From NCBI RefSeq assembly GCF_001277215.2, contig NZ_CP013940.1, positions 3,410,001 to 3,474,000 of the forward strand: DNA of 64,000 nucleotides. The letters run 5' to 3'. A model generated the notes under the pieces. It did no database searches and was not told the DNA's origin. It saw only the letters and a program-made list of their open reading frames with translations. The position numbers were made by a program, and so were the translations under genes. Shown piece after piece: positions 10,661 through 23,345 of this stretch; the first letter of the stretch is position 1; each line of letters starts with the position of its first letter. This stretch comes from Cronobacter malonaticus LMG 23826. GTDB lineage: Bacteria > Pseudomonadota > Gammaproteobacteria > Enterobacterales > Enterobacteriaceae.

Positions 10661-10676
10661 TACGTGAGTACGCCGC

Positions 10677-13037
10677 GTGTCTGAAGCGCATCAGGGGTTT
10701 ATTTTAAGCCGTCACTGGCGGGATACACCGCAGGGAACGGAGATCGAATTCTGGCTCGCGACGGATGCCGGGCCGCTGCGGGTTTGCCTGCCACCGCAGG
10801 AGTCCGTCGCGTTTATTCCCGAAGCCGAACGCGCACGCGCCGAAAGCCTGCTTGCGCAGGAACACGATGCGCGCTTCGCGACACTTTCACTGAAAGATTT
10901 TCAGCGTCAGGCAGTGTGCGGCCTTTATTGCCGCTCGCACCGCCAGCTGATGCGGCTTGAAAAGCTGCTGCGCGAAAACGGCGTCACGGTCTATGAGGCG
11001 GATATTCGCCCGCCGGAGCGCTTTCTGATGGAGCGGTTTATCACCGCACCCGTGTGGGTCAGCGGCGAGCGTCAGGGCGAGCGGCTGATTAACGCACGCC
11101 TGAAGCCGAGCCCGCACTACCGCCCGCCGCTCAGATGGGTGTCGCTGGATATTGAAACCAACCGCCACGGCGAGCTTTACTGCATTGGTCTTGAAGGCTG
11201 CGGCTCGCGCGTGGTTTACATGCTCGGGCCGGAAAATGGCAACGCCCGCGGCCTTGATTTCGAACTGGAATATGTCGCAAGCCGCCCGCAACTGATTGAA
11301 AAACTCAACGCCTGGTTTGCGAGGCACGATCCGGACGTGCTGATCGGCTGGAACGTTATCCAGTTCGATCTGCGTATGCTGCAAAAGCATGCCGAGCGTT
11401 ATGGCGTGCCCCTTCGGCTTGGGCGCGGTAACAGCGAGCTGGAGTGGCGCGAACACGGCTTTAAAAACGGCGTCTTTTTCGCGCAGGCCGCCGGGCGGTT
11501 AATCATCGACGGTATTGAAGCCCTGAAATCCGCCTTCTGGAATTTTTCATCGTTTTCGCTGGAGGCGGTGTCGCAGGAGCTGCTGGGCGAAGGCAAAGCC
11601 ATCGACAACCCGTGGCAGCGCATGGATGAAATCGACCGGCGCTTCGCGGAGGATAAACCCGCGCTCGCCACCTACAACCTGAAAGACTGCGAGCTGGTAA
11701 CGCGCATCTTCCATAAAACGGAGATTATGCCGTTTCTGCTGGAGCGCGCCACCGTGAACGGCCTGCCGGTGGATCGCCACGGCGGCTCGGTCGCGGCATT
11801 CAGCCACCTCTATTTTCCGCGTATGCACCGCGCGGGGTTTGTTGCGCCGAATCTCGGCGCGGTGCCGCCACAGGCGAGCCCCGGCGGCTATGTGATGGAT
11901 TCGCAGCCCGGCCTGTATGATTCGGTGCTGGTGCTGGATTACAAAAGCCTTTATCCGTCGATTATTCGCACCTTTTTAATCGATCCGGTGGGTCTGGTGG
12001 AAGGGCTGGGCGCGCCGGAACCCGCGGCAAGCGTGGAAGGCTTTATCGGTGCCTGGTTTTCACGCGAGACACACTGCCTGCCGGAGATCGTCACGCAGAT
12101 CTGGCAGGGGCGCGAAGAGGCCAAACGCCTCGGCAACAAGCCGCTCTCCCAGGCGCTGAAGATCATTATGAACGCGTTTTACGGCGTGCTCGGCACCAGC
12201 GCGTGCCGGTTCTACGATCCGCGCCTCGCCTCCTCTATCACGATGCGCGGGCATGAGATCATGCGCCAGACCAAAGCGCTTATCGAGGCCCAGGGCTATA
12301 CGGTAATTTACGGCGATACTGATTCCACGTTTGTCTGGCTTAAGCGGGCGCACAAGGAAGACGAGGCAGCAGAGATAGGCCAGCGGCTGATTGCACACGT
12401 TAACGCCTGGTGGCAGCGTCACCTTAAAGAGAGTATGGGCCTTGAGAGCGCACTGGAGCTGGAGTACGAAACTCACTTCAGCCGTTTTCTGATGCCGACC
12501 ATTCGTGGCGCGGAGATGGGCAGCAAAAAGCGCTACGCCGGTCTGATTCAGGAGGGCGACCACCAGCGCATGGTCTTTAAAGGGCTGGAAACGGTACGGA
12601 CCGACTGGACGCCGCTCGCGCAGCAGTTCCAGCAAAATCTCTACCTGCGTATTTTTCGCCGCGAGCCGTACCAGGATTACATTCGCGACACTATCGCGCG
12701 GCTGATGGCGGGCGAGCTGGACGATCAACTGGTGTACCGCAAACGCCTGCGCCGCCCGCTCAGCGAATACCAGCGCAACGTGCCGCCGCACGTGCGCGCC
12801 GCGCGGCTTGCCGATGAGCACAACGCGCGCCTCGGGCGTCCGGCACAGTACCAGAACCGCGGCACGATTAAATATGTCTGGACGATGAACGGCCCGGAGC
12901 CTGTGGATTATCAGCAGGGCGCGCCCGACTACGATCACTATTTAACGAAGCAGTTACAGCCCGTCGCGGACGGCATCCTGCCTTTCATGGAGGATGACTT
13001 TGCTACACTGATGACAGGGCAGATGGGGCTTTTTTGA
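10677..13037 (+). CDS. polB: DNA polymerase II PolB
   Basis: SOS-induced family B DNA polymerase with 3'-5' proofreading, used in replication restart and bypass. 786 residues; E. coli has 783. The exonuclease motif DIET is at about residues 158-161. The polymerase motifs are [10 protein letters not shown] near residue 420 and YGDTDS near 545. The C-terminus MTGQMGLF matches E. coli. It starts at GTG, as in E. coli, with only weak ribosome-site complementarity. An SOS box lies about 60 bp upstream. rapA follows after 133 bp. Confidence 0.97.
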   Translation: MSEAHQGFILSRHWRDTPQGTEIEFWLATDAGPLRVCLPPQESVAFIPEAERARAESLLAQEHDARFATLSLKDFQRQAVCGLYCRSHRQLMRLEKLLRENGVTVYEADIRPPERFLMERFITAPVWVSGERQGERLINARLKPSPHYRPPLRWVSLDIETNRHGELYCIGLEGCGSRVVYMLGPENGNARGLDFELEYVASRPQLIEKLNAWFARHDPDVLIGWNVIQFDLRMLQKHAERYGVPLRLGRGNSELEWREHGFKNGVFFAQAAGRLIIDGIEALKSAFWNFSSFSLEAVSQELLGEGKAIDNPWQRMDEIDRRFAEDKPALATYNLKDCELVTRIFHKTEIMPFLLERATVNGLPVDRHGGSVAAFSHLYFPRMHRAGFVAPNLGAVPPQASPGGYVMDSQPGLYDSVLVLDYKSLYPSIIRTFLIDPVGLVEGLGAPEPAASVEGFIGAWFSRETHCLPEIVTQIWQGREEAKRLGNKPLSQALKIIMNAFYGVLGTSACRFYDPRLASSITMRGHEIMRQTKALIEAQGYTVIYGDTDSTFVWLKRAHKEDEAAEIGQRLIAHVNAWWQRHLKESMGLESALELEYETHFSRFLMPTIRGAEMGSKKRYAGLIQEGDHQRMVFKGLETVRTDWTPLAQQFQQNLYLRIFRREPYQDYIRDTIARLMAGELDDQLVYRKRLRRPLSEYQRNVPPHVRAARLADEHNARLGRPAQYQNRGTIKYVWTMNGPEPVDYQQGAPDYDHYLTKQLQPVADGILPFMEDDFATLMTGQMGLF

Positions 13038-13102
13038 CACGTGACGAACGTCCTGCCATCCAGTACCATAGCGCCCTTTTCACATCACCCTGATTGCGAC
13101 CC

Positions 13103-13122
13103 CCCGCCTGCACGCAGGCGGG
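13103..13122. terminator. GC-rich hairpin after polB
   Basis: CCCGCCTG-CACG-CAGGCGGG is a perfect 8-bp stem in the polB-rapA gap. It has no following T run, so it may be an mRNA 3' stabiliser rather than an intrinsic terminator. Confidence 0.5.
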
Positions 13123-13170
13123 AGTCATACTATTGCCTGCAAATCTGATAAGAGAATAGAGCCGATATAT

Positions 13171-16077
13171 ATGCCTTTTACACTTGGTCAACGCTGGATC
13201 AGCGATACGGAAAGCGAACTGGGACTGGGCACTGTGGTGGCTATCGACGCCCGCATGGTGACTCTGCTTTTCCCGGCTACCGGTGAAAATCGTCTGTATG
13301 CCCGAAATGACTCCCCGGTCACCCGCGTGATGTTCAACCCGGGCGATACCGTGACCAGCCACGAAGGCTGGCAGTTGAAAGTGGATGAAGTAAAGGAAGA
13401 AAACGGCTTACTTATTTATATCGGCACCCGTCTGGATACGCTTGAGGAAAATGTCGCGCTGCGTGAAGTGTTCCTCGACAGCAAACTGGTGTTCAGCAAA
13501 CCGCAGGACCGCCTGTTCGCCGGTCAGATTGACCGAATGGACCGCTTTGCCCTGCGCTATCGCGCCCGCAAATACCAGAGCGAACAGTACCGGATGCCGT
13601 GGAGCGGCCTGCGTGGCCAGCGCACGAACCTTATCCCGCACCAGCTCAATATCGCCAATGACGTAGGCCGCCGCCACGCGCCGCGCGTGCTGCTGGCCGA
13701 TGAAGTGGGTCTCGGCAAAACCATCGAAGCCGGGATGATCATTCATCAGCAGCTGCTTGCAGGCGCGGCCGAGCGCGTGCTGATTGTCGTGCCGGAAACG
13801 CTGCAACACCAGTGGCTGGTGGAGATGCTGCGCCGCTTCAACCTGCGCTTCTCGCTGTTTGACGACGAGCGTTACGCCGAAGCCCAGCATGAATCCGACA
13901 ACCCGTTCGATACTGAACAACTGGTTATCTGCTCGCTGGATTTTGTGCGCCGCAACAAGCAGCGCCTTGAGCATCTGTGCGACGCCGAGTGGGATCTGCT
14001 GGTGGTGGATGAAGCTCATCACCTGGTCTGGAGCGAAGACGCCCCGAGCCGTGAATATCAGGCGATTGAACAGCTGGCCGAACGCGTGCCAGGCGTATTG
14101 CTGCTAACCGCAACGCCGGAACAGCTTGGTATGGAGAGCCACTTCGCGCGTCTGCGCCTGCTGGACCCGAACCGCTTCCACGATTTCGCGCAGTTTGTCG
14201 AAGAACAGCAGAACTATCGCCCGGTGGCGGACGCCGTGGCGCTGCTGCTGGCGGGCACGCACCTGAACGATGAACAGCTCAATACCTTAAGCGAACTGAT
14301 TGGCGAACAGGATATCGAGCCGCTTCTGCAAACCGCCAACAGCGACCGCGACGGCGCTGAAAGCGCGCGCCAGGAGCTGGTCTCCATGCTGATGGACCGC
14401 CACGGCACCAGCCGCGTACTGTTCCGTAATACCCGCAACGGCGTAAAAGGCTTCCCGCAGCGCGAACTGCATACCATTAAATTGCCGCTGCCGACGCAGT
14501 ACCAGACCGCGATTAAAGTCTCTGGCATCATGGGCGCGCGTAAATCTGCCGAGGAGCGTGCGCGCGATATGCTCTACCCGGAGCAGATTTACCAGGAGTT
14601 TGAAGGCGACAGCGGCACCTGGTGGAACTTCGATCCGCGCGTGGAGTGGCTGATGGGCTATCTGACCAGCCACCGCTCGCAGAAAGTGCTGGTGATCTGC
14701 GCGAAAGCGGCCACCGCGCTGCAACTGGAGCAGGTGCTGCGCGAGCGTGAAGGCATTCGCGCCGCCGTGTTCCATGAAGGCATGTCGATTATCGAGCGCG
14801 ACCGCGCGGCAGCCTGGTTTGCCGAAGAAGATACCGGCGCGCAGGTGCTGCTCTGTTCGGAAATCGGCTCCGAGGGCCGTAACTTCCAGTTCGCCAGCCA
14901 GTTGGTGATGTTCGATCTGCCGTTCAACCCCGATCTGCTGGAACAGCGTATCGGCCGTCTGGACCGTATCGGCCAGGCGCATGATATCCAGATTCATGTG
15001 CCATACCTTGAGAAAACCGCGCAGTCGGTGCTGGTGCGCTGGTATCACGAAGGGCTGGACGCGTTCGAACACACCTGCCCTACCGGACGCGCGATTTACG
15101 ACAGCGTCTATGAGCAATTGATTGGTTATCTGGCCGCCCCGGAGAACACCGAAGGCTTTGACGAGCTGATTCAGGCGTGCCGCAAACAGCACGATGAACT
15201 GAAAGCGCAGCTTGAGCAGGGCCGCGACCGCCTGCTGGAGATCCACTCCAACGGCGGTGAAAAAGCCCAGCAGCTGGCTGATGCCATCGCTGAACAGGAT
15301 GACGATACGGGCCTGGTGAATTTCGCCATGAACCTGTTCGACATCGTTGGCATCAATCAGGACGACCGCGGCGAGCATATGATTGTACTTACGCCGTCCG
15401 ATCACATGCTGGTGCCGGATTTCCCTGGCCTGCCGGAAGATGGCTGCACCATTACGTTTAACCGCGACGTGGCGCTGTCGCGCGAAGACGCGCAATTTAT
15501 TACCTGGGAGCATCCGCTTATCCGCAACGGTCTGGATCTGATCCTCTCCGGCGATACCGGCAGCTGCACCATTTCGCTGCTGAAAAACAAAGCGTTACCG
15601 GTCGGCACCCTGCTGCTGGAGCTGATTTACGTGGTCGAAGCCAAAGCGCCGAAGCAGTTGCAGCTTAACCGTTTCCTGCCGCCGACGCCGGTCCGCATGC
15701 TGCTGGATAAAAACGGCAATAACCTGGCAGGCCAGGTGGAGTTTGAAAGCTTCAACCGCCAGCTCAGCGCGGTGAACCGTCATACCGGCAGCAAGCTGGT
15801 GAACGCGGTGCAGCAGGAAGTGCATGCGATTCTGCAGGGCGGCGAAGCGCAGGTGGAGAAAGCGGCACGCGAGCTTATCGACGCGGCGCGTCAGGAAGCC
15901 GATGACAAACTCTCCGCCGAGCTGTCGCGTCTCGAAGCGCTACGCGCCGTGAACCCGAACATTCGCGACGACGAACTGGCGGCGATCGAGCATAACCGTC
16001 AGCAGGTGCTGGAGAATCTTAACCAGGCGAGCTGGCGACTGGATGCGCTGCGTCTTATCGTAGTGACTCACCAGTAA
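13171..16077 (+). CDS. rapA: RapA, RNA polymerase-associated Swi2/Snf2 ATPase
   Basis: Recycles RNA polymerase by remodelling post-termination complexes. 968 residues, exactly the E. coli length. N-terminal Tudor-like domains precede the ATPase: Walker A DEVGLGKT at residues 177-184 and DEAH at 280-283. The second helicase lobe has [15 protein letters not shown] and the arginine-finger motif [11 protein letters not shown]. The ATG at 13171 begins [12 protein letters not shown] as in E. coli. rluA follows after 12 bp, so the two are likely co-transcribed. Confidence 0.98.
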   Translation: MPFTLGQRWISDTESELGLGTVVAIDARMVTLLFPATGENRLYARNDSPVTRVMFNPGDTVTSHEGWQLKVDEVKEENGLLIYIGTRLDTLEENVALREVFLDSKLVFSKPQDRLFAGQIDRMDRFALRYRARKYQSEQYRMPWSGLRGQRTNLIPHQLNIANDVGRRHAPRVLLADEVGLGKTIEAGMIIHQQLLAGAAERVLIVVPETLQHQWLVEMLRRFNLRFSLFDDERYAEAQHESDNPFDTEQLVICSLDFVRRNKQRLEHLCDAEWDLLVVDEAHHLVWSEDAPSREYQAIEQLAERVPGVLLLTATPEQLGMESHFARLRLLDPNRFHDFAQFVEEQQNYRPVADAVALLLAGTHLNDEQLNTLSELIGEQDIEPLLQTANSDRDGAESARQELVSMLMDRHGTSRVLFRNTRNGVKGFPQRELHTIKLPLPTQYQTAIKVSGIMGARKSAEERARDMLYPEQIYQEFEGDSGTWWNFDPRVEWLMGYLTSHRSQKVLVICAKAATALQLEQVLREREGIRAAVFHEGMSIIERDRAAAWFAEEDTGAQVLLCSEIGSEGRNFQFASQLVMFDLPFNPDLLEQRIGRLDRIGQAHDIQIHVPYLEKTAQSVLVRWYHEGLDAFEHTCPTGRAIYDSVYEQLIGYLAAPENTEGFDELIQACRKQHDELKAQLEQGRDRLLEIHSNGGEKAQQLADAIAEQDDDTGLVNFAMNLFDIVGINQDDRGEHMIVLTPSDHMLVPDFPGLPEDGCTITFNRDVALSREDAQFITWEHPLIRNGLDLILSGDTGSCTISLLKNKALPVGTLLLELIYVVEAKAPKQLQLNRFLPPTPVRMLLDKNGNNLAGQVEFESFNRQLSAVNRHTGSKLVNAVQQEVHAILQGGEAQVEKAARELIDAARQEADDKLSAELSRLEALRAVNPNIRDDELAAIEHNRQQVLENLNQASWRLDALRLIVVTHQ

Positions 16078-16089
16078 CCGGAGCGAAAC

Positions 16090-16746
16090 ATGCTGGATGC
16101 CTACAACCCGCCGCAAGACCCGTGGCTGCTCATTCTTTATCAGGATGAGCATATTATGGTGGTCAATAAACCCAGCGGCCTGCTTTCTGTGCCCGGACGG
16201 CTTGAGGAGCACAAAGACAGCGTGATGACCCGCATTCAGCGCGATTTCCCGAAGGCGGAGTCGGTACACCGGCTGGATATGGCCACCAGCGGGGTGATTG
16301 CGGTGGCGCTTACCAAAGCCGCGGAGCGCGAGCTAAAAAGGCAGTTCCGCGAACGCGAGCCGAAGAAGCACTACGTGGCGCGCGTCTGGGGACACCCGGA
16401 GAAAGCGCAGGGGGTTGTGGATTTACCGCTGATTTGCGACTGGCCGAACCGGCCGAAGCAGAAGGTCTGCTATGAGACCGGTAAGGCGGCGCAAACCGAG
16501 TATGAGGTGCTGGAGTACGCGGACGATAATACCGCCCGCGTGTTGCTCAGGCCGATTACCGGGCGTTCACATCAGCTACGCGTACATATGATGGCGCTTG
16601 GGCATCCGATTCTGGGCGATAAGTTTTACGCCACACCCGAGGCGTTTGCCCGCGCGCCGCGTCTGCAGCTGCACGCCGAGCAGCTGACGATTACGCATCC
16701 GGCCTATGGCACGCCGATGACGTTCAGGGCACCCGCCGATTTCTGA
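16090..16746 (+). CDS. rluA: Dual-specificity rRNA/tRNA pseudouridine synthase RluA
   Basis: Forms pseudouridine at 23S rRNA position 746 and tRNA position 32. 218 residues. The catalytic aspartate is in HRLDMATSG (D63 here), and the KPSGLLSVPG and GRSHQLRVHM motifs of the RluA family are clear. The ATG at 16090 is preceded by GGAGCG. It is downstream of rapA and convergent with djlA, separated by a strong bidirectional terminator. Confidence 0.95.
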   Translation: MLDAYNPPQDPWLLILYQDEHIMVVNKPSGLLSVPGRLEEHKDSVMTRIQRDFPKAESVHRLDMATSGVIAVALTKAAERELKRQFREREPKKHYVARVWGHPEKAQGVVDLPLICDWPNRPKQKVCYETGKAAQTEYEVLEYADDNTARVLLRPITGRSHQLRVHMMALGHPILGDKFYATPEAFARAPRLQLHAEQLTITHPAYGTPMTFRAPADF

Positions 16747-16785
16747 GCCAGTCTCCGGTAACCCATACTTAGTCACCCATAAATG

Positions 16786-16813
16786 AAAAGAGACGCAGAC
16801 GCGTCTCTTTTTT
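16786..16813. terminator. Bidirectional terminator between rluA and djlA
   Basis: AAAAGAGACGC-AGAC-GCGTCTCTTTTTT: an 11-bp perfect stem with a T run on both strands. It serves the convergent rluA and djlA transcripts. Confidence 0.92.
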
Positions 16814-16830
16814 ATTGGTCTCAGGCTGCT

Positions 16831-17643
16831 TTAACGAAACCCTTTCGCCGTCTTAATCATGTCGTAGGCTTTCTGGATCTCCTGCGCCTTTTGCTGCGCC
16901 ATTTGCATCATCTGCGGCGGCAACCCTTTGGCGACCAGTTTGTCAGGATGATGCTCGCTCATCAGCTTACGGTACGCACGTTTGATGGTCGTGGCGTCAT
17001 CGGTGGTTTTCACACCCAGCACGTTGCAGGCGTCTTCCAGCGTCGGCCCGCGCGGCGCCTGCTGCGCATCGCCGTTGTGCCAGGATTGCTGACCGGAGCC
17101 AAACTGCGCGCCGCCCTGCATCATGCGCAGGAACTGATCGAACTGCATACGGGAAATGCCCAGCTCTTCGCCAATGACATACAGCACGTCGCGCTCTTTC
17201 GGGTGCAGCGAGCCGTCCGCAAAGGCGGTCTGGATCTGAATTTCCAGAAACATCCGAATCAGATCAAAACGGCCAAAGCAGACGCTGCGCAGCTGGCGCA
17301 TTTTATCGCGCAGCGGATAGCCATTCTCCTTGCCCACGCGAAACGCGTTGCGGGCCGCGTCTCTCGACGCGCCGTGCAGGTTCATGCGATCCATAAACTG
17401 CGTCGCCACCTGAATATCGGCTTCGGTGACACGACCTTTCGATTTGGTCAGGTGTCCCATCACCTCAAACGTAGTAGCGAAGAAGAGCGACTGACGTTCC
17501 TGCTGGCTGGTGAACCAGACGGTACGGCGGCTGCGCGCTTTGTCTATCATATGGCCTATCACCAGGCCCAAGATGACGCCCCAGACTCCACCGCCGACCA
17601 GCAGCCCGGTGAGCCCTCCAACCAGTTTTCCCCAATACTGCAT
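16831..17643 (-). CDS. djlA: DjlA, membrane-anchored DnaJ-like co-chaperone
   Basis: Type III J-domain protein of the inner membrane that works with DnaK and influences envelope stress signalling (Rcs). 270 residues. A single N-terminal TM segment (about residues 6-30, glycine-rich) is followed by the central TerB-like region and a C-terminal J domain carrying the HPD motif ([12 protein letters not shown]). The ATG at 17643 begins [10 protein letters not shown] as in E. coli. Divergent from lptD with a 183-bp shared upstream region. Confidence 0.96.
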   Translation of the reverse strand: MQYWGKLVGGLTGLLVGGGVWGVILGLVIGHMIDKARSRRTVWFTSQQERQSLFFATTFEVMGHLTKSKGRVTEADIQVATQFMDRMNLHGASRDAARNAFRVGKENGYPLRDKMRQLRSVCFGRFDLIRMFLEIQIQTAFADGSLHPKERDVLYVIGEELGISRMQFDQFLRMMQGGAQFGSGQQSWHNGDAQQAPRGPTLEDACNVLGVKTTDDATTIKRAYRKLMSEHHPDKLVAKGLPPQMMQMAQQKAQEIQKAYDMIKTAKGFR

Positions 17644-17826
17644 ATACTCCCCAAATGGTCATGCCGTCAGCCAGAAATTCCTTTATCATACCTGCCATTC
17701 AAAGCGGTGCCTAACCGGCAGGCAGAAAAGCAGACAGGATAACACTGGCGCTGTAGTGATGAGTAAGTTAGTCTCTGACCGTTTGCCGACGCGAAGCCAT
17801 TGATGATGGAACCACGAATAACTCGT

Positions 17827-20190
17827 ATGAAAAAACGTATTCCCACCTTGCTGGCCACCATGATTGGCACAGCCCTCTACAGCCAACAAGGCATGGCTGC
17901 CGATCTTGCTTCTCAGTGTAAGCTTGGCATACCCACCTATAATCGTCCTCTGGTGCAGGGCGAACCTAACCAGTTGCCGGTAACGATTAACGCCGATCAC
18001 GCTAAAGGTAACTACCCCGACAACGCGGTATTTACTGGTAATGTTGATATTCAGCAAGGTAATGGTCGCCTGCAGGCCGATGAAGTACAGCTTCATCAAA
18101 AGCAGGTGGAAGGCCAGCCAACGCCTGTGCGCACGGTCGATGCCCTGGGTAATGTGCACTATGACGACAATCAGGTCATCCTGAAAGGTCCTAAAGCGTG
18201 GGCGAATTTAAATACTAAAGATACGAACGTCTGGGAAGGCGATTACCAGATGGTAGGACGTCAGGGCCGCGGCAAAGCGGATCTGATGAAACAGCGCGGT
18301 GAAAACCGCTACACCATTCTGGAAAACGGCTCCTTTACTTCGTGTCTGCCCGGTTCCGATACCTGGAGCGTGGTCGGTAGTGAAGTTATCCACGACCGCG
18401 AGGAGCAGGTCGCCGAAATCTGGAACGCCCGCTTTAAGCTCGGCCCGGTGCCGGTGTTCTACAGCCCCTATTTGCAGCTGCCGGTCGGCGATAAACGCCG
18501 CTCGGGTTTCCTGATCCCGAACGCGCAATACAGTAAGAGCAACTATTTCGAGTTTTCGTTGCCGTATTACTGGAACATCGCCCCGAACTTCGACGCCACC
18601 ATTACGCCGCACTATATGCATAAGCGCGGCAACGTACAGTGGCAGAACGAATTCCGCTACCTGACACAGGCGGGTACGGGCCTGATGGAGTTCGACTATC
18701 TGCCGTCGGATAACGTCTATCAGGATGAGCATCCGGACATGGATTCTAAGCACCGCTGGCTGTTCTACTGGCAGCATGGCGGCGTGATGGATCAGGTGTG
18801 GCGCTTTAACGTTAACTACACCAAAGTCAGCGACACCAATTACTTTAACGATTTCGATTCCAAATACGGTTCGAGCACCGACGGCTACGCGACGCAGTTT
18901 TTCAGCGTCGGTTATGCGGTTCAGGACTTCGACGCGACGCTTTCCGCGCGCCAGTTCCAGGTATTTGATGCTAATCGGGGCAGCTCTTACCGCGCCGAGC
19001 CGCAGCTTGACGTCAATTTCTACCAGAACGACGTCGGGCCGTTCGACACGCGTCTCTACGCTCAGGCGGTACACTTTACCAACGTGAACGAAAACCTGCC
19101 GGAAGCGACGCGTCTGCATCTGGAGCCGACCATCAACCTGCCGATGTCTAACGACTGGGGCAGCCTGAATGCCGAGGCAAAACTGCTGGCGACCCACTAT
19201 CAGCAGGACAATCTCGATCGTTACCGCACGTATCGCGGCGGCAATAACGAGGCGGCCAACAATCTGGAAGACTCAGTTAACCGCGTCCTGCCGCAGTTTA
19301 AGCTCGACGGGAAAATGGTCTTCGAGCGCGACGCGAATCTCATCGGCGACGGCTTTACCCAGACGCTGGAGCCGCGCGCGCAGTACCTCTACGTGCCGTA
19401 TCGCGATCAGAGCAACATTAATAACTACGACTCCTCGCTGCTGCAGTCTGACTACTCCGGCCTGTTCCGCGACCGCACCTACGGCGGCCTTGACCGTATC
19501 GCCTCCGCAAACCAGGTCACGACCGGCGTCACGTCACGTATTTATGATGACGCCTCCGTTGAACGTTTTAACGTTTCTGTAGGTCAAATCTACTACTTCA
19601 CCCAGTCCCGTACCGGCGATGACGATATCAACTGGGAGAAGAACAAAGATACGGGGTCGATGGTCTGGGCCGGCGATACCTACTGGCGCATCAGCGATCG
19701 CTGGGGCCTGCGCGGCGGCGTGCAGTATGACGCCCGCCTGGCTGCCGTTGCCACCGGCAATGGCGTCCTCGAATATCGTCGCGACGAAGATCGCGTGGTA
19801 CAGCTGAACTACCGTTACGCAAGTCCGGAGTATATCCAGGCGACACTGCCTTCCTATTCAACGGCGGAGCAGTATAAAGACGGTATTAATCAGGTGGGCA
19901 TGACGGCGAGCTGGCCGATTGTGGATCGCTGGTCGGTGGTTGGCGCGTATTACTACGACACTAACGCCAACGAAGCGGCCGATCAGATGCTCGGCGTGCA
20001 ATATAACTCCTGCTGTTATGCCATCCGCGTCGGTTATGAGCGGAAACTCAACGGCTGGGATATTGATAAGAGCAAATATGATGAGGTCATTGGCTTCAAC
20101 ATTGAGCTGCGCGGCCTGAGTTCCAACTACGGCCTCGGCACGCAGCAGATGCTGCGCTCGAATATTCTGCCGTATCAGCGCTCCATGTAA
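17827..20190 (+). CDS. lptD: LPS-assembly outer-membrane protein LptD
   Basis: Outer-membrane beta-barrel that, with LptE, inserts lipopolysaccharide in the outer leaflet. 787 residues from ATG 17827. Residues 1-24 are a signal peptide (ending QQGMA), then an N-terminal OstA/jellyroll domain, then a roughly 26-strand barrel. The cysteines needed for the rearranged disulfides are present: C31 (DLASQC), one in SFTSCLPGS and the CC pair in [10 protein letters not shown]. Earlier in-frame codons (from TTG 17800) are unlikely. First gene of the lptD-surA-pdxA-rsmA-apaGH cluster. A few residues are inserted relative to E. coli near [13 protein letters not shown]. Confidence 0.97.
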   Translation: MKKRIPTLLATMIGTALYSQQGMAADLASQCKLGIPTYNRPLVQGEPNQLPVTINADHAKGNYPDNAVFTGNVDIQQGNGRLQADEVQLHQKQVEGQPTPVRTVDALGNVHYDDNQVILKGPKAWANLNTKDTNVWEGDYQMVGRQGRGKADLMKQRGENRYTILENGSFTSCLPGSDTWSVVGSEVIHDREEQVAEIWNARFKLGPVPVFYSPYLQLPVGDKRRSGFLIPNAQYSKSNYFEFSLPYYWNIAPNFDATITPHYMHKRGNVQWQNEFRYLTQAGTGLMEFDYLPSDNVYQDEHPDMDSKHRWLFYWQHGGVMDQVWRFNVNYTKVSDTNYFNDFDSKYGSSTDGYATQFFSVGYAVQDFDATLSARQFQVFDANRGSSYRAEPQLDVNFYQNDVGPFDTRLYAQAVHFTNVNENLPEATRLHLEPTINLPMSNDWGSLNAEAKLLATHYQQDNLDRYRTYRGGNNEAANNLEDSVNRVLPQFKLDGKMVFERDANLIGDGFTQTLEPRAQYLYVPYRDQSNINNYDSSLLQSDYSGLFRDRTYGGLDRIASANQVTTGVTSRIYDDASVERFNVSVGQIYYFTQSRTGDDDINWEKNKDTGSMVWAGDTYWRISDRWGLRGGVQYDARLAAVATGNGVLEYRRDEDRVVQLNYRYASPEYIQATLPSYSTAEQYKDGINQVGMTASWPIVDRWSVVGAYYYDTNANEAADQMLGVQYNSCCYAIRVGYERKLNGWDIDKSKYDEVIGFNIELRGLSSNYGLGTQQMLRSNILPYQRSM

Positions 20191-20243
20191 TGCTCAGATT
20201 TTGAAACATCCTCCGCTTTGCGGTTAAACGAAATGGAAAAGGT

Positions 20244-21530
20244 ATGAAGAACTGGAAAACGCTGCTTCTCGGTATCACCCTGGTGGTGAATACCAGCTTC
20301 GCTGCTCCGCAGGTTGTCGATAAAGTTGCAGCCGTCGTGAACAACGGCGTGGTACTGGAAAGTGACGTTGATGGCCTCATGCAGTCGGTAAAGCTTAACG
20401 CGAACCAGGCAGGCCAGCAGCTCCCGGATGACAGCACGCTGCGTCATCAGATTCTGGAACGTCTGATCATGGATCAGATTATGTTGCAGATGGGCCAGAA
20501 AATGGGCATAAAAATCAGCGACGACCAGCTCGATCAGGCCATCGCTAACATCGCCAAACAAAACAATATGACGCTCGATCAGATGCGTAGCCGTCTGGCT
20601 TATGATGGCCTGAACTACAACACCTATCGCGCCCAGATCCGCAAAGAGATGATTATCTCTGAAGTGCGTAATAGCGAAGTGCGCCGTCGCGTCACTATCC
20701 TGCCGCAGGAAGTGGAAACGCTGGCCGAGCAGGTTGGCAATCAGAACGACGCCAGCACCGAGCTGAACCTGAGCCACATCCTGATCCCGCTGCCGGAAAA
20801 CCCGACCGCCGATCAGGTGAGCGAAGCCGAAGCCCAGGCGCGTTCGATTATCGATCAGGCGCGTAACGGCGGTGATTTCGGCAAGCTTGCGATTACCTAT
20901 TCCGCAGACCAGCAGGCGCTGAAAGGCGGCCAGATGGGCTGGGGCCGTATTCAGGAGCTGCCTTCTGTATTTGCCCAGGCGCTGAGCACCGCGAAGAAAG
21001 GCGACGTGATTGGCCCGATTCGTTCAGGCGTTGGCTTCCACATCATTAAAGTGAACGATCTGCGCGGCCAGTCTCAGACAGTGTCGGTCACTGAAGTGCA
21101 TGCGCGTCACATTCTGCTGAAGCCGTCGCCGATCATGACCGATCAGCAGGCGCGTCAGAAACTTGAAGAGATCGCCGCTGATATCAAGAGTGGTAAAACC
21201 ACGTTTGCTCAGGCCGCGCGTGAATTCTCTCAGGATCCGGGTTCTGCTAACCAGGGCGGGGATCTCGGCTGGGCGGCAGCGGACGTTTACGATCCGGCTT
21301 TCCGCGATGCGCTGATGAACCTCAGCAAAGGCCAAATGAGTACGCCGGTACACTCTTCTTTCGGCTGGCATCTGATCGAACTGCTGGATACCCGCAAGTC
21401 TGACCGCACCGACGCGGCGCAGAAAGATCGCGCCTACCGTATGCTGTTCAACCGCAAATTCTCCGAAGAAGCGGCGACCTGGATGCAGGAACAACGCGCC
21501 AGCGCCTACGTGAAAATTCTGAGCAACTGA
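20244..21530 (+). CDS. surA: Periplasmic chaperone/peptidyl-prolyl isomerase SurA
   Basis: Escorts unfolded outer-membrane proteins, including LptD, across the periplasm. 428 residues, as in E. coli. The signal peptide covers about residues 1-20 (ending NTSFA). An N-terminal chaperone domain is followed by two parvulin domains (about 171-272 and 282-382; each contains the ...LSHILIPLP / [10 protein letters not shown] start) and a C-terminal helix. It lies 53 bp after lptD; its TGA stop overlaps the pdxA ATG by one base. Confidence 0.98.
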   Translation: MKNWKTLLLGITLVVNTSFAAPQVVDKVAAVVNNGVVLESDVDGLMQSVKLNANQAGQQLPDDSTLRHQILERLIMDQIMLQMGQKMGIKISDDQLDQAIANIAKQNNMTLDQMRSRLAYDGLNYNTYRAQIRKEMIISEVRNSEVRRRVTILPQEVETLAEQVGNQNDASTELNLSHILIPLPENPTADQVSEAEAQARSIIDQARNGGDFGKLAITYSADQQALKGGQMGWGRIQELPSVFAQALSTAKKGDVIGPIRSGVGFHIIKVNDLRGQSQTVSVTEVHARHILLKPSPIMTDQQARQKLEEIAADIKSGKTTFAQAAREFSQDPGSANQGGDLGWAAADVYDPAFRDALMNLSKGQMSTPVHSSFGWHLIELLDTRKSDRTDAAQKDRAYRMLFNRKFSEEAATWMQEQRASAYVKILSN

Positions 21531-22525
21531 TGGTAAAAACCCCTCGCGTGGTCATTACGCCCGGCGAACCCGCCGGGATTGGCCCCGACCTGGTTGTCGC
21601 GCTGGCCCAGAATAGCTGGCCTGCACAACTGGTCGTCTGCGCCGACCCGTCGCTACTCACCGAGCGGGCGGTGCAGCTCGGTTTACCACTCACGCTGTTG
21701 CCTTTCTCGTCTGATAAACCTGCCGCCCCTCAGGCGGCAGGTACGCTAACACTTCTGCCCGTTACGCTAAAAGCGCCTGTCGTGCCCGGTACGCTGGATG
21801 CGGCGAACGGCAGTTACGTGGTGGAAACCCTGGCGCGCGCCTGTGATGGTTGCCTTAGCGGCGAATTCGACGCGCTGGTCACAGGCCCGGTGCACAAAGG
21901 GATTATCAACGACGCAGGCATTCCGTTTACCGGCCATACCGAGTTCTTTGAAGCGCGCAGTCATAGCGAAAAAGTCGTGATGATGCTCGCCACCGAAGCG
22001 CTGCGCGTCGCCCTGGTGACCACGCATCTGCCGCTGAAAGCGGTGGCGGACGCCATTACGCCGGATCTCCTGCGCCATATCCTCACGACGCTGCACCACG
22101 ACCTGCAAAGCAAATTCGGTATCGCGAACCCGCATGTGCTGGTCTGCGGCCTGAACCCGCACGCGGGCGAAGGCGGTCATATGGGCACCGAAGAGATCGA
22201 TACGATTATCCCGGTGCTGGAAGAGATGCGCGCGAAAGGGATGCGTCTCACCGGCCCGCTGCCCGCCGATACCCTTTTCCAGCCCAAATACCTCGAAAAC
22301 GCCGATGCGGTGCTGGCGATGTACCACGATCAGGGCCTGCCCGTGCTAAAATACCAGGGATTTGGCCGCGCGGTGAACATTACGCTCGGCTTGCCCTTTA
22401 TCCGCACGTCGGTCGATCACGGCACCGCGCTGGAGCTGGCAGGTTCCGGAAACGCCAGCGTCGGCAGTTTTATTACGGCGCTTAATCTCGCCATCAGCAT
22501 GATTGTGAACAGTAAGAATCAATGA
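21530..22525 (+). CDS. pdxA: 4-hydroxythreonine-4-phosphate dehydrogenase PdxA
   Basis: NAD-dependent oxidation of 4-phosphohydroxy-L-threonine in pyridoxal phosphate synthesis. 331 residues. Visible family features include [12 protein letters not shown] at the N-terminus, TGPVHKG, the metal-binding GHTEFF and the [13 protein letters not shown] segment with its conserved His and Lys. Coupled to surA by a one-base overlap and to rsmA by ATGA. Confidence 0.97.
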   Translation: MVKTPRVVITPGEPAGIGPDLVVALAQNSWPAQLVVCADPSLLTERAVQLGLPLTLLPFSSDKPAAPQAAGTLTLLPVTLKAPVVPGTLDAANGSYVVETLARACDGCLSGEFDALVTGPVHKGIINDAGIPFTGHTEFFEARSHSEKVVMMLATEALRVALVTTHLPLKAVADAITPDLLRHILTTLHHDLQSKFGIANPHVLVCGLNPHAGEGGHMGTEEIDTIIPVLEEMRAKGMRLTGPLPADTLFQPKYLENADAVLAMYHDQGLPVLKYQGFGRAVNITLGLPFIRTSVDHGTALELAGSGNASVGSFITALNLAISMIVNSKNQ

Positions 22526-23343
22526 ATAATCGAGTCCATCAGGGCCATTTAGCCCGCAAACGCTTCGGGCAAAACTTTCTTAACGATCAGTTCGTTATAG
22601 ACAGCATCGTCTCTGCTATCAACCCACAAAAAGGCCAGGCGATGGTAGAAATCGGCCCGGGCCTTGCCGCGTTAACCGAGCCGGTGGGCGAACGCCTTGA
22701 CCAGCTCACCGTTATCGAGCTGGACCGCGATCTCGCGGCGCGCCTGCAAACGCATCCGTTCCTTGGCCCGAAGCTGACCATTTATCAGCAGGACGCCATG
22801 ACCATGGATTTCGGCGAACTGTCGCAGAAGATGGGCCAGCCGCTGCGCGTGTTCGGTAACCTGCCGTACAACATCTCGACCCCACTGATGTTCCACCTCT
22901 TTAGCTATACTGATGCGATTGCCGACATGCACTTTATGCTGCAAAAAGAGGTGGTCAACCGTCTGGTGGCGGGGCCGAACAGCAAGGCGTACGGTCGCTT
23001 AAGCGTGATGGCGCAATACTTCTGCCAGGTTATTCCTGTGCTTGAAGTGCCGCCGACCGCCTTTACGCCGCCGCCTAAAGTGGATTCCGCCGTAGTGCGC
23101 CTTGTGCCGCACGCCACGCCGCCGCATCCGGTGAAAGAGCTGCGTCTGTTAAGCCGCCTCACCACCGAAGCGTTTAACCAGCGTCGTAAAACGATTCGCA
23201 ACAGCCTCGGCAATGTGTTCAGCCCTGAGATTCTGACATCGCTCGGCATCGACCCGGCTATGCGCGCCGAGAATATTTCTGTTGCGCAGTATTGCCAGAT
23301 GGCGAATTATTTAGCAGATAATCCGCCCTCGAAGGAGAGCTAA
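22522..23343 (+). CDS. rsmA: 16S rRNA A1518/A1519 dimethyltransferase RsmA (KsgA)
   Basis: Dimethylates two adenosines in helix 45 of 16S rRNA late in 30S assembly; loss confers kasugamycin resistance. 273 residues. The SAM-binding motif [14 protein letters not shown], the acidic ELDRDL, and the catalytic NLPYNIST (motif IV) are all present. The start overlaps the pdxA stop (ATGA). apaG begins two bases after the stop. Confidence 0.98.
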   Translation: MNNRVHQGHLARKRFGQNFLNDQFVIDSIVSAINPQKGQAMVEIGPGLAALTEPVGERLDQLTVIELDRDLAARLQTHPFLGPKLTIYQQDAMTMDFGELSQKMGQPLRVFGNLPYNISTPLMFHLFSYTDAIADMHFMLQKEVVNRLVAGPNSKAYGRLSVMAQYFCQVIPVLEVPPTAFTPPPKVDSAVVRLVPHATPPHPVKELRLLSRLTTEAFNQRRKTIRNSLGNVFSPEILTSLGIDPAMRAENISVAQYCQMANYLADNPPSKES

Positions 23344-23345
23344 AC

